Source of the DNA: a virus
IMG/VR virus record: IMGVR_UViG_3300022562_000124
Location: 1-64,000 of that record
DNA length: 64,000 bases
Reading direction: 5' to 3' (one strand)
In this document: positions 53,977-62,958 of the stretch, piece after piece
Layout of the letters: each line of letters opens with the position of its first letter
Position numbering within the stretch: position 1 is the first letter of the stretch
The notes under the pieces: model-generated
What the model was told of the DNA's origin: nothing
The model's database searches: none
The model's input: the letters and a program-made list of their open reading frames with translations, nothing else
Program-made: the position numbers and the translations under genes

Positions 53977-54007
53977 AGATACTTTTTGTTGAAGAAGTGA
54001 GAACGAA

Positions 54008-57000
54008 ATGAAAATTTGTTTTATTGATACCCTAGGTCTTTGCTATGACGGCACTACGCTAAGCAAGCGTGGCTTAGGTGGCTCAGAATCAGCCGTCATC
54101 CTCATGTCAAAAGAACTTGCCAAGATTGGGTTTTCTGTCACAGTTTATAATGACTGTACTTCGGATGATACTAAACCCGGAGTATATGATGGTGTAACCT
54201 ATCGTCCTTTAAAGTCTGTTGAAACGGATGCACCAGACTATGACGTAATGATTGGTTCCCGCTCTGTAGCTGCATTTGCACCCGCATACATGAAAGAGCG
54301 TTTTAAAACATTCTCATACGTTCCAGACTTTACCAGATTCCAGCAGAATATCAAGCACAAGATTTTGTGGATGCATGATACTTTCTGCGATGGTGACGAT
54401 TTAATTGAGCCGTTCCTACTTGACGGTTTAATCAATGAAGTTTTCGTTCTCTCTGACTTCCATCTTGACTATGTGACAAACTGTGATCATGGTAAGAAGC
54501 GCATGTTCGAAGTCCTGAAGCGTTATATGTTCCAGACTCGCAACGGCATTGGTGCGATGAATCCCGGCTGGATCGATATCAAGGACAAGGACCCCAATCT
54601 ATTTGTCTACAATTCATCCCTCACAAAGGGCATGGTCCCGCTTGTAAACGATATCTGGCCTAAAGTCAAGGAACAAGCACCAGACGCTAAGCTCATTGTG
54701 ATTGGCGGTTTCTATCGTTTTCGTGAAGGACATACACCCGATCAGCAGGAACTAGATTGGCGCGAAATGGTCAAGCGCAATGAAAACGCAGGGCTTGACA
54801 TTACATTCACTGGTGTTATACCACAGCAAGAAATTTCTGATATCCTTCGCAAGGCATCGTACATGATTTATCCATGTGCATTCCCTGAGACGTTTGGTAT
54901 CTCCACACTAGAAGCATTGGCGCACAACGTTCCTATCATTACCTGTAACTTTGGTGCAGAAGAAGAAACCGCTATTGACTCTGCGTCATATAAGATTCCG
55001 TTCCCTGTTGAACCTAATGGTCTATTCCCATGGGTAAACAAGGAAGATCAGGTTAACCGCTTCGTTGACATGACACTTCGCGCTTATTATGACAAGTATC
55101 TACATCAGCAAAAGATGTACGCATGTAATGCCGTCAAAGACATTTGTGGATGGAATTCTGTTGCCAAGCAGTGGAAGCAGCACCTATTCCATAAACTAGG
55201 CGAATTCTTGCCAGTTGACGAGTATCGTGAAGTTCAAAAGATTAATCATGATGTTCGTAAGACATTTGGTCGCCGCTTCACAAATCTTGAAGAGCTACAG
55301 GAACCAAGACAAAGACAAAAAGAAATTGCGATTCTGACAGCCGTGTATAATGCAGAAGATTATGTTGGTAAGTGTATTCGCTCTGTTGCTGCACAGGACT
55401 ATTACGATTATACAATGTACATCGTAAATGATGCATCTACGGATAACACCCTAAATGCAATTAAACAGACAATTAATTCTTTACCAGAAAAGATTCGTCA
55501 TAAGTTTGTTGTCATTAACAACGAAGAAAATATCGGTGCTGTAGCTAATCACTACAAGATCATCGATGAATATCTTGGTGAAGAGCAGTTCATCATGATC
55601 CTAGATGGTGATGATTGGCTTGTCAATGATCCAAACATTTTCCATAAGTACAACAATCTCTATCATGATGGTGCAGAGTTTACCTATGGGTCATGTTGGT
55701 CTCTTGCTGACAACATTCCTCTCATCGCTCAGCCATATCCGCCAGAGGTAAAGGAAGCACGTTCTTATCGTGACTACAAGTTTAATTGGAACATGCCATA
55801 TACTCACCTTCGCACTTTCCATGCTAAGCTTCTAAGAGGGCTTGACAGCAGTGATCTAATGGTGAATGGAGAATGGCCAAAGGCTGGTGGTGATACCGCA
55901 CTATTCTATCACTTGATCGAAAAGGCTGATCCCGATAAGATCGTATGTGTGCCAGATGTTGTTTATGTTTATAACGACAAGAATCCATTGAACGACTATA
56001 AGATCAATGGCGATGAGCAGACCAAGACAGCGAATGCTATTATGGGCAAGGGCAAGGCCGTGGAGAAGTTTTCTGTCATTGTGCCTACCATGTGGCGCTG
56101 TAAGGACGTATTCTCTAAGGCACTACAGAGCTATATCGATCATGACTTGGTAGATGAAATCATCATCATTAATAATGACAAGAAAGAAACACCAAACTGG
56201 CTAGGACTTGATCATCCTAAAATCAAGATGCTAACTCAGGAGCAAAACATTTACTGTAACCCTGCATGGAATCTTGGTGCGGAAGTTGCCGTAAACAATA
56301 AGCTATGTTTTGTCAACGATGATATTGAATTTGACACCAAGCTATTCGATAAGATTCATTCTCGTGTCATTCCAGAACTTGGTGTTCATGGTATGGTGAC
56401 AGGGGAAGAAAAGTTTGGCCATCCACAGTCAACGGACTTTTCCATCGACTTTACAAAGTGGTATTGGGGTGATAATATTCATGGATTTGGGCAGTTATTC
56501 TTTGTCCACAAGCACAATTGGATTCCAGTACCAGAAGGTCTAGACCTTTATTATGGTGACGATATGATATTCCATCAGCATCTTCATCGCGGTCTAGATA
56601 ATTACCTAATCTACAATCTTCGTTTCTATTCACCAATGGCACAGACAACTTCCGATCCTGCTATTCGTGGAAACAAGATTGAAACAGAACGTCCTATTTT
56701 TGACAAGTGGATGAGCGAAAACCAACTAATGAGTATTACTCAATGGTTGCGCCCAGAACCAACACCAGAGGAAGCAGTAGTACCAGTTATGGACCAAAGA
56801 GTAAAGCGCATTCTAATCGCAATTCCATGTAAGAATGATATCGAAGCTGATACATTTAAATCGATTTATGACCAGATCATTCCAGATGGTTATGAGACCG
56901 ATTTCCAGTACTTCTATGGTTATGCCGTAGATCAGGTTCGCAACTTGATTGCAGATTGGACAGTCAATGGTTATGATTACCTATTCGCTGTTGACCATGA

Positions 57001-58762
57001 CATTACCTTTGCCCCTGACACATTAGCAAAGCTTCTATCACATGACAAGCCTGTGGTTGGCGGTATCTATCGTCAAAGACTAGAACCACAGCGCCTTGAA
57101 GTTTACGATCATAACTTTAGAACCCTTGCTTATGAAGAACTACATGGTAAAGGATTAGTTGAGATTGGTGGTCTAGGGTTTGGCTGCGTTCTTGTCAAGA
57201 GAGAAGTATTTGCTGATATCGGATATCCACAATTTGTATATCATCAGGCACTTCGTCACGAACACACGTTCAGCGAGGATTTGGATTTCTGTTGCAAGGC
57301 ACGTGACAAAGGATACACCATCTGGTGCGATACGTCAATAGTATGTGGTCATATTGGCCGTCACACCTATCAGATTTCGTTACCCGCAAATTTTAATCAG
57401 CAGGTAGATGTAGTAGAAGAAAAACTACTTAAGATCGCGTCTGAAAAGCATCTACCTGAGGGTCTTGTAGAGTACACCAACAACCTTGACATTGACGCGC
57501 CCAAGGTTATCTATGATATCGGAGCGAATGCTTTAGAGTGGACCAGACTTGCCAAGAACAAGTGGCCAGAAGCTAAGGTGATTGCCTTCGAAGCCATGGA
57601 CGATTTCAATAAGCTTTATAAGCATTTTGATTTTGATAATTATGTTGGTGTTCTATCTGATCAGGACGGAAAGAAAGTCAAGTTCTATGAGAATCCTTTC
57701 CTTCCATGGGGTAACTCATACTACATGGAAAATGAAAACGAATCTCCACCCGGTTGTGAATTTAATGAAGGACATGCTAAGGTAAAGACTGCCCGTACAC
57801 TTGACGCTATTGTGGCTGAAAGAAACTGGCCTCTTCCTGACATGATCAAGATTGACGTTCAAGGTGCTGAGAAGGATATTTTGAAGGGCGCTGAGAACTG
57901 CCTAAAGAACTGCAACGATATCATCATTGAAATTCAGCATAAGGAATACAATAAAGGTGCTCCTATGCTAGATGAAATGTTTGATTATCTTGCTTCAATT
58001 GGATTCTATCTTGTGACCAATATTCATAAGAAAGAATGTGACGGAGATTACCATTTCAAAAAGATGGATAAGGTTCCTACAAAGGCATTCATTCTACACA
58101 CATCAAATTCAAAGTCAATGGAATATTCGCATACTGCTATTATGTCTTGTGAAAGAGTGGGGATTCAGCCCATATTGTTCAATGGTTTTGAAAATGAAAC
58201 ACCAGAAGAACTATCAAGGATATTTGGGTTTGAATTTGGTTCTGATATGAACCACGGCGCTGCTAGAGCTACCGCAGGGCATTTCAAGATGTGGAATATC
58301 ATTGCTGAGCTTGATGAACCGATCATCGTATTGGAGCATGATGCAATCATGTTACAGCGTATCATGCTGCCAATTCCAGATGGCAAGATCGTTGCTCTAG
58401 GATATAAGCTTCATGATCCTTTTGCCTACGATCATGTCATGGCAGGAGAACCCAAAGAGATAGTTGACATTAAGCGCCATTCTGGTGCACATGCATATGT
58501 CATTACACCAAAGACGGCAAGAATGCTTCTAGATGAGCTAAAGCGTGTAGGTGCACCTAGAGCCATTGACAACTATTACTTTATGAGAATAAACAATCCA
58601 GAGGACACTGAGTCAGAAGTTCCCCTTGCAATTATGGACCCGACACCAGCAATCGGATGGCTTCGTGAATCCACCATCTGGGAAGGATCGTGTGATATCA
58701 ATTATGACTTCTTGGATTCTTTTAAAAGAAACCACCATCCAAAACAGGAAGTCTCTCGTTAG
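54008..58762 (+). CDS. Giant multidomain glycosyltransferase/FkbM methyltransferase
   Basis: A 1,584-residue single reading frame containing five or six enzyme domains. About 1-410: GT4-type GT-B (LGGSESAVILMSKELA; CAFPETFGISTLEALA near 290). About 435-680: GT2 (AILTAVYNAEDYVG, LDGDDW near 533). About 690-910: second GT2-like domain (FSVIVPTMWRC, FVNDDIEF near 768). About 930-1130: third GT-A domain similar to the gene at 1815-2669 (VDHDITF near 995, EDLDFC near 1090). About 1165-1350: FkbM methyltransferase (VIYDIGANALEW, MIKIDVQGAEKDILK). About 1358-1560: GT25-like domain (KAFILHTSN, VLEHDAIML near 1441). It may assemble or decorate a whole glycan in one polypeptide. Its 3' end overlaps the convergent gene by 41 bases. 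Confidence 0.85.
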   Translation: MKICFIDTLGLCYDGTTLSKRGLGGSESAVILMSKELAKIGFSVTVYNDCTSDDTKPGVYDGVTYRPLKSVETDAPDYDVMIGSRSVAAFAPAYMKERFKTFSYVPDFTRFQQNIKHKILWMHDTFCDGDDLIEPFLLDGLINEVFVLSDFHLDYVTNCDHGKKRMFEVLKRYMFQTRNGIGAMNPGWIDIKDKDPNLFVYNSSLTKGMVPLVNDIWPKVKEQAPDAKLIVIGGFYRFREGHTPDQQELDWREMVKRNENAGLDITFTGVIPQQEISDILRKASYMIYPCAFPETFGISTLEALAHNVPIITCNFGAEEETAIDSASYKIPFPVEPNGLFPWVNKEDQVNRFVDMTLRAYYDKYLHQQKMYACNAVKDICGWNSVAKQWKQHLFHKLGEFLPVDEYREVQKINHDVRKTFGRRFTNLEELQEPRQRQKEIAILTAVYNAEDYVGKCIRSVAAQDYYDYTMYIVNDASTDNTLNAIKQTINSLPEKIRHKFVVINNEENIGAVANHYKIIDEYLGEEQFIMILDGDDWLVNDPNIFHKYNNLYHDGAEFTYGSCWSLADNIPLIAQPYPPEVKEARSYRDYKFNWNMPYTHLRTFHAKLLRGLDSSDLMVNGEWPKAGGDTALFYHLIEKADPDKIVCVPDVVYVYNDKNPLNDYKINGDEQTKTANAIMGKGKAVEKFSVIVPTMWRCKDVFSKALQSYIDHDLVDEIIIINNDKKETPNWLGLDHPKIKMLTQEQNIYCNPAWNLGAEVAVNNKLCFVNDDIEFDTKLFDKIHSRVIPELGVHGMVTGEEKFGHPQSTDFSIDFTKWYWGDNIHGFGQLFFVHKHNWIPVPEGLDLYYGDDMIFHQHLHRGLDNYLIYNLRFYSPMAQTTSDPAIRGNKIETERPIFDKWMSENQLMSITQWLRPEPTPEEAVVPVMDQRVKRILIAIPCKNDIEADTFKSIYDQIIPDGYETDFQYFYGYAVDQVRNLIADWTVNGYDYLFAVDHDITFAPDTLAKLLSHDKPVVGGIYRQRLEPQRLEVYDHNFRTLAYEELHGKGLVEIGGLGFGCVLVKREVFADIGYPQFVYHQALRHEHTFSEDLDFCCKARDKGYTIWCDTSIVCGHIGRHTYQISLPANFNQQVDVVEEKLLKIASEKHLPEGLVEYTNNLDIDAPKVIYDIGANALEWTRLAKNKWPEAKVIAFEAMDDFNKLYKHFDFDNYVGVLSDQDGKKVKFYENPFLPWGNSYYMENENESPPGCEFNEGHAKVKTARTLDAIVAERNWPLPDMIKIDVQGAEKDILKGAENCLKNCNDIIIEIQHKEYNKGAPMLDEMFDYLASIGFYLVTNIHKKECDGDYHFKKMDKVPTKAFILHTSNSKSMEYSHTAIMSCERVGIQPILFNGFENETPEELSRIFGFEFGSDMNHGAARATAGHFKMWNIIAELDEPIIVLEHDAIMLQRIMLPIPDGKIVALGYKLHDPFAYDHVMAGEPKEIVDIKRHSGAHAYVITPKTARMLLDELKRVGAPRAIDNYYFMRINNPEDTESEVPLAIMDPTPAIGWLRESTIWEGSCDINYDFLDSFKRNHHPKQEVSR

Positions 58763-59567
58763 GAAGAGTACCGCTACTCATATTTGACGCATTGGTGAAG
58801 AAGACTGCTTGCTGACCTTGTAGCTGACCGGCATTATCTGCCCATGATGCAGAGTTGACATTCAAGTCTCCTTCGCCTTTGCCAAACGCATAATTGGCTA
58901 CGTTAGCAGTATATGCAAAGTTTGAAACGTATGAGAAGTTTGCATTAACAGCAAGAACCGCTGTCTGTACTTCTAGGGTATCTTCTGTTTTACCATTAAG
59001 GTAAGTAGAATTATTAGAGGTATACGCAAAGTTTGCATTAACAGCAAATACAGCAGACTCTACGCTAAGTCTATCTTCCGTTTTACCAAATGCATGAATT
59101 GCATTGTTGACAGTAACAAATTCTTCCATGTATGCAGCATTGACGTACAATACCACATTAGCAGCGCCTTGTCCACCACCAGAAAGACCATTACCAGAAT
59201 AAACGGTAGTGATTGTATCTTTCCAATAGGTATGTGTGCCGTTTGAGGCAAGAACCTGATCATTCGCACCAGAACTAGGGCCAGTAGTATTACCAGCCCA
59301 AATAGTAGAAATGTAAAGATTACCTACGGTAAGATTTGGTAGGTTATCAAGTAGTTTTACGTCATATTCAAAAGTATTTGCATTATAGACGAGTGTTGCC
59401 CCGTCTACTCTCTGTGTTTTATTAACACCCGGAAGGTCATCAATAGTTCTGATTTCACGAATCTGATTCTTTACGGTGATTGGATCATTAGCAAGAATCT
59501 TACCGCCCTTTTTATTGACGGTAATCGTGAAGTCTGATTTTTGAACTAAGACATTTGTATTAGACAT
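58722..59567 (-). CDS. Fibre protein with FGKTEDxL repeats
   Basis: A 281-residue structural protein. The first ~125 residues are beta-rich (TVNKKGGKILANDPITV); the rest has repeats such as FGKTEDRLSVESAVFAVNAN and NGKTEDTLEVQTAVLAVNAN, shared with the long fibre at 47308-50145. It has no collagen-like block. It overlaps the next upstream gene by 8 bases and the convergent giant glycosyltransferase by 41. Confidence 0.72.
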   Translation of the reverse strand: MSNTNVLVQKSDFTITVNKKGGKILANDPITVKNQIREIRTIDDLPGVNKTQRVDGATLVYNANTFEYDVKLLDNLPNLTVGNLYISTIWAGNTTGPSSGANDQVLASNGTHTYWKDTITTVYSGNGLSGGGQGAANVVLYVNAAYMEEFVTVNNAIHAFGKTEDRLSVESAVFAVNANFAYTSNNSTYLNGKTEDTLEVQTAVLAVNANFSYVSNFAYTANVANYAFGKGEGDLNVNSASWADNAGQLQGQQAVFFTNASNMSSGTLPNERLPVLDGGFF

Positions 59568-59895
59568 TACGTGTTACCTGTGGTGTGATTGTTACGATAC
59601 CTTCAAGTACACGAGATACTACATTATCTGTTGAATATAAAACACAGTCATAAACATATCTACCGGGAGAGATTACGCTTGTGGTAGCAGAGTTCATTGC
59701 CAGCGTAACAGTACCAGCTTCAGGAGCAATCAAGACCTGAAAGTCTACCGCAGTGGATGATGTGAAGTATTTACGAAGCTGTGCTTTACCAGTATATCCT
59801 GTTAAGTCAATAGGAGAGGTATTAGCGTCTCTCATATTAATAGTGACTTCGTAATCTACACCCTGATCAATGATTATATTGCTTTTAATTGCCAT
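59560..59895 (-). CDS. Small beta-sandwich structural protein
   Basis: A 111-residue protein with a start similar to BppU-type baseplate domains (IIIDQGVDYEVTINMRDANTSP) and regularly spaced strands ending RVLEGIVTITPQVTRNV. Small proteins of this kind occur in T4-like virions. A late box lies 32 bases upstream. Confidence 0.65.
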   Translation of the reverse strand: MAIKSNIIIDQGVDYEVTINMRDANTSPIDLTGYTGKAQLRKYFTSSTAVDFQVLIAPEAGTVTLAMNSATTSVISPGRYVYDCVLYSTDNVVSRVLEGIVTITPQVTRNV

Positions 59896-59926
59896 GTGTC
59901 TCTTCCAAGAAAATTGTTATTCTGTG

Positions 59927-59934
59927 TATTTATA
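59927..59934 (-). promoter_or_regulatory. Late promoter box TATAAATA before the small structural genes
   Basis: Exact late consensus on the minus strand, 32 bases before the 111-residue gene; it serves that gene and the following FGKTEDxL fibre gene. Confidence 0.75.
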
Positions 59935-59963
59935 ACTTGACAGGGAAAAGCATTCTGATATAA

Positions 59964-60497
59964 TCACTGTGTGGGTTTATGATACATTCCTTCTGGATGA
60001 CGATCTTGAATCTCATCCATGATATCCAGTAGTGCTTGGAAACATGCTCTAGCTTCATCGGTGATATCGTCTCTAGTACGGAATGTCTGAAGGAATGCAA
60101 GAGAAGATTTACGATCTTCCCATTCAAGATGTTCTGTAGGGAATCCTTCAAGTCTTCTTCTCATGATTTCACCACCCATTAAATGGGCACCAGTAAGAAC
60201 ATAGATTGCACCAGCAAGTGCCTTTTCATTATCTAGGGTCTTGACATATTCACTAGCAGCGGTAAAAGGTTCAATACCAAGATTCATGGCAACCATGTCT
60301 GATTCGAGTCTTTCTACTCGTCTTACATTATCTGGTACATCTTTGTCAATAACTAAATGAATTTGATGAAGAGCCTGAAGCCAAGCAGCATACCATACTC
60401 TTGGTGGGTTTCCTGTTGACATTGCTCCACCAACAGCATGTTGTTCACAGGCATGATGTAGATCACGTGTTTCTTCCCAAAGTGGTTTCTTTGCCAT
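59964..60497 (-). CDS. Heme oxygenase-like protein
   Basis: A 177-residue, all-helical protein. LHHACEQHAVGGAM near 13-26 supplies candidate proximal His residues, and AIYVLTGAHLMGGEIMRRRL near 97-116 resembles the heme oxygenase distal helix with its conserved Gly-Gly. The whole length is shorter than typical heme oxygenases (about 220-240). It might cleave heme to biliverdin or be a non-enzymatic relative. It sits among fibre genes, an unusual place for such an enzyme. Confidence 0.65.
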   Translation of the reverse strand: MAKKPLWEETRDLHHACEQHAVGGAMSTGNPPRVWYAAWLQALHQIHLVIDKDVPDNVRRVERLESDMVAMNLGIEPFTAASEYVKTLDNEKALAGAIYVLTGAHLMGGEIMRRRLEGFPTEHLEWEDRKSSLAFLQTFRTRDDITDEARACFQALLDIMDEIQDRHPEGMYHKPTQ

Positions 60498-60512
60498 TGT
60501 AATTTACCTCAT

Positions 60513-61154
60513 TTAAAATGTTGTTATATCTGTAACAGGTACGTCAAATTTGAATGTAACGTTCTTTTTAATATTTGTGGGACCATCAAAATCATAACCA
60601 AATGCATCCATATCTATTTGGAATATCGGAGTTACGATATCGATTAATTCTTGGGTGTAGTGTGATCTATAATCGCCACTTGCTTTTGTACTAAAATTGC
60701 CGCGCTGTGGCATCGCTTTGTAATGAAGCATTTGTTCAAATGGAAATCCAAGATTTGAAGAAATTTCGTCTATTGATCTTTCACGATCTTCAAATTTAAA
60801 TATGTGAGCTTTTAACTGCCCGTTTACATCACAAAAATACCCATACTGAGGTCCAGTATATTGTGTAATCTCTTTGGTTACATAACGTTTATTCACCCAT
60901 TCTTCAAAAGAATAATCAATAGACGTAACGTGCTTATGTAGATAATATAGGCTTACTTCACGACTGAATGGATTTCTAACAAATCCAAACGTATAAAAAT
61001 TTGATGGATCAATATCACTTATCATAGCATAAATGGAATGCTTTTGAAGAAAATATTTCCCACCTCGCCATATCAAATATGCTTCTAATGAGGTACCACT
61101 TGTTCTTGGATTGTGAATGAAAATGTATGGTATTTTATTTTCTCTATAAATCAT
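60513..61154 (-). CDS. Sulfotransferase-like protein 2
   Basis: A 213-residue protein of the sulfotransferase family 2 type. The PAPS-binding loop is IFIHNPRTSGTSLEAYL at about 11-27, and GFVRNPFSREVSLYYL near 56-72 matches the 3'-phosphate motif. It is only distantly similar to the sulfotransferase at 33539-34240, so two different enzymes may sulphate different targets. Its start overlaps the next gene by four bases. Confidence 0.8.
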   Translation of the reverse strand: MIYRENKIPYIFIHNPRTSGTSLEAYLIWRGGKYFLQKHSIYAMISDIDPSNFYTFGFVRNPFSREVSLYYLHKHVTSIDYSFEEWVNKRYVTKEITQYTGPQYGYFCDVNGQLKAHIFKFEDRERSIDEISSNLGFPFEQMLHYKAMPQRGNFSTKASGDYRSHYTQELIDIVTPIFQIDMDAFGYDFDGPTNIKKNVTFKFDVPVTDITTF

Positions 61155-61762
61155 GATCTTTCCTTATATGGAACCCAAGCTGTATCACCGTCAGGATTTT
61201 GTATCTTTTGGTAAATAGGAACACCAAAAGTCATATTTTTATAATATTGTTCTTTGACTTCTGATGAAAATTTCTTCGCTTCATCTAAAGACAATGGTTC
61301 TGAGTACTGGCCGCTCAATGGATTGAATACGAAAATATTTTCTGTTATATCGGTATTATTTAAGTCTACCTTTATAGTAGTCTCAAATCCATATTCATCT
61401 AAAATAAATGTGCGGCAATTAAAAAGACCGGGATTATGAAGATGAAGAACATTTTTATATTCTTCGTAAAGGTTCAAAGCATCTTGATATGATGATGCGA
61501 AGTCAAATCCACCAGCAAGATCATTGACACGATATTCCTCAAGATATGTATGGTCATTGTAAAACGAAACTGCTATGGGATTTGATGGTAAAGATTTATA
61601 CCATAAAATCCAATCTTGTGGAACATTATTTTGTAATAAAAATTCCATACCCTCTTCATAGGTAATTTCGTCTTTATTTAAGCTTGCCTTTATGTCAAGA
61701 GTCCATCTGTATGCATCGGCGCATGGCAAGCATTTTTTCAAAAGTTCCTGTGTTATTTTCAT
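61151..61762 (-). CDS. Hypothetical protein between adhesin and sulfotransferase
   Basis: A 203-residue protein (MKITQELLKKCLPCADAYRW) with a helical start and a mixed second half (CRTFILDEYGFETTIKVDLN). It has one CLPC pair near the N-terminus. No family recognised. It connects the glycine-rich adhesin-like gene to the sulfotransferase through one- and four-base overlaps. Confidence 0.6.
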   Translation of the reverse strand: MKITQELLKKCLPCADAYRWTLDIKASLNKDEITYEEGMEFLLQNNVPQDWILWYKSLPSNPIAVSFYNDHTYLEEYRVNDLAGGFDFASSYQDALNLYEEYKNVLHLHNPGLFNCRTFILDEYGFETTIKVDLNNTDITENIFVFNPLSGQYSEPLSLDEAKKFSSEVKEQYYKNMTFGVPIYQKIQNPDGDTAWVPYKERS

Positions 61763-62958
61763 TATAGAATAGCTCCAAATACACGGCTAGGATTAAAACC
61801 ACCTATCCAAGATAAAGTCCATGTCCCCCCTGATGGGGGCACATATGTTCCCGGCCAATACCAGCTACCACCATAATAGCCACCGGGAAAGTAATCGCTA
61901 GTGTCAATTGCAGCACCACCAGCGGCACCCGGTTGATCGCCACCTGTAGTATTTAGGGCATTACCACCACCAGCAGCGCCCCAACCGCCGCCGCCCCCGC
62001 CAGCTTGCCCGAAGCCATTGTTACCGTTCCATGTTGGATTACCACCGGTATTATTACTACCGCCACCAGAACCACCAGTTACCAGAACAATAGGATCGGA
62101 AGCGTTGGTTTTTGCCGCAGTGGCCGCGCCGGAACCGCCACCAGAACCACCATTTCCTCCAACACCAGTTTTTGTAGTCGAATTGTTAGTACCAGCGGTT
62201 GGTCCAACTGTTGTGGACCCCGGTATAATACGACCACCACCGCCACCAGCACCAAGCCCACCACTAGCCGCACCGGTTGAGCCTACCTGTCCCGGACCAC
62301 CACCGGGTGTCCATGCTGATGTAGCAGGATCGAATGTGCGACCACCTCGACCACCACCCGCACCGCCGCCCCCGCCAGCCCAACCGCCGCCAGTTGCAGA
62401 GCCAGCAGGACCGGCAGCGCCACCACCGCCGCCACCGCCACCAATATAACCGTTGGTGTTATCGATTGTGGTGTTACAATTTAATTGTAGTGCGACCATA
62501 CCTGCGCTAGCAGGACCAGAGGTCGCCTGATTATTATAATTGGTGTATGAATATCCACCATCACCACCTTGTCCAATAATGAATCCTTTATTAATGATAA
62601 AAAGCATTCCCGGAAAGGTGCCTGTTGAATTATATCCGTTGCTGCCATAAATGAATACTCCGGGAGCAATGATAATTTGTGCATCGCCTGATCCGGGATA
62701 ACCATTAGCAACAGCCCAATTATAAAAATTAAAGTTGGCCTGATTTGTGGTTACAGTTGCCGTCCATATTGCACTAATACCAGCAAACTGTGAAAGTTTT
62801 AATGGGCTTGATGGTGTGCCATAACCAATTTGTGTAAATGATTCTGGCACAATACCACCGCCTCTTCTGTACGCATAGAGGTTGGAAGCAAGTCCCATTC
62901 CTTTACTTGAAAACTCATTTCTCACAGAAGAGAATGATGGGGGATTTGAAACTGCCAT
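61762..62958 (-). CDS. Glycine-rich adhesin-like protein 2
   Basis: A 398-residue protein. The N-terminal ~65 residues (NPPSFSSVRNEFSSKGMGL) and a ~90-residue beta-domain (WTATVTTNQANFNFYNW, IIIAPGVFIYGSNGYNS) precede a long region of glycine blocks (YIGGGGGGGGAAG, WAGGGGGAGGG, AGGGGGGWGAAGGG). This is the arrangement of T4-like gp38 tip adhesins such as that of phage S16, in which stacked polyglycine strands display variable loops. It and the protein at 46421-47305 probably act at the fibre tip. The DNA is exceptionally GC-rich for this genome because of GGN codons. Confidence 0.78.
   Translation of the reverse strand: MAVSNPPSFSSVRNEFSSKGMGLASNLYAYRRGGGIVPESFTQIGYGTPSSPLKLSQFAGISAIWTATVTTNQANFNFYNWAVANGYPGSGDAQIIIAPGVFIYGSNGYNSTGTFPGMLFIINKGFIIGQGGDGGYSYTNYNNQATSGPASAGMVALQLNCNTTIDNTNGYIGGGGGGGGAAGPAGSATGGGWAGGGGGAGGGRGGRTFDPATSAWTPGGGPGQVGSTGAASGGLGAGGGGGRIIPGSTTVGPTAGTNNSTTKTGVGGNGGSGGGSGAATAAKTNASDPIVLVTGGSGGGSNNTGGNPTWNGNNGFGQAGGGGGGWGAAGGGNALNTTGGDQPGAAGGAAIDTSDYFPGGYYGGSWYWPGTYVPPSGGTWTLSWIGGFNPSRVFGAIL

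Noticed and set aside
62018-62449. Proline-rich plus-strand frame opposite the glycine-rich protein
   Set aside because: GGN codons on the minus strand read as CCN on the plus strand, which makes a false proline-rich frame. It has no ribosome site and fits no family.
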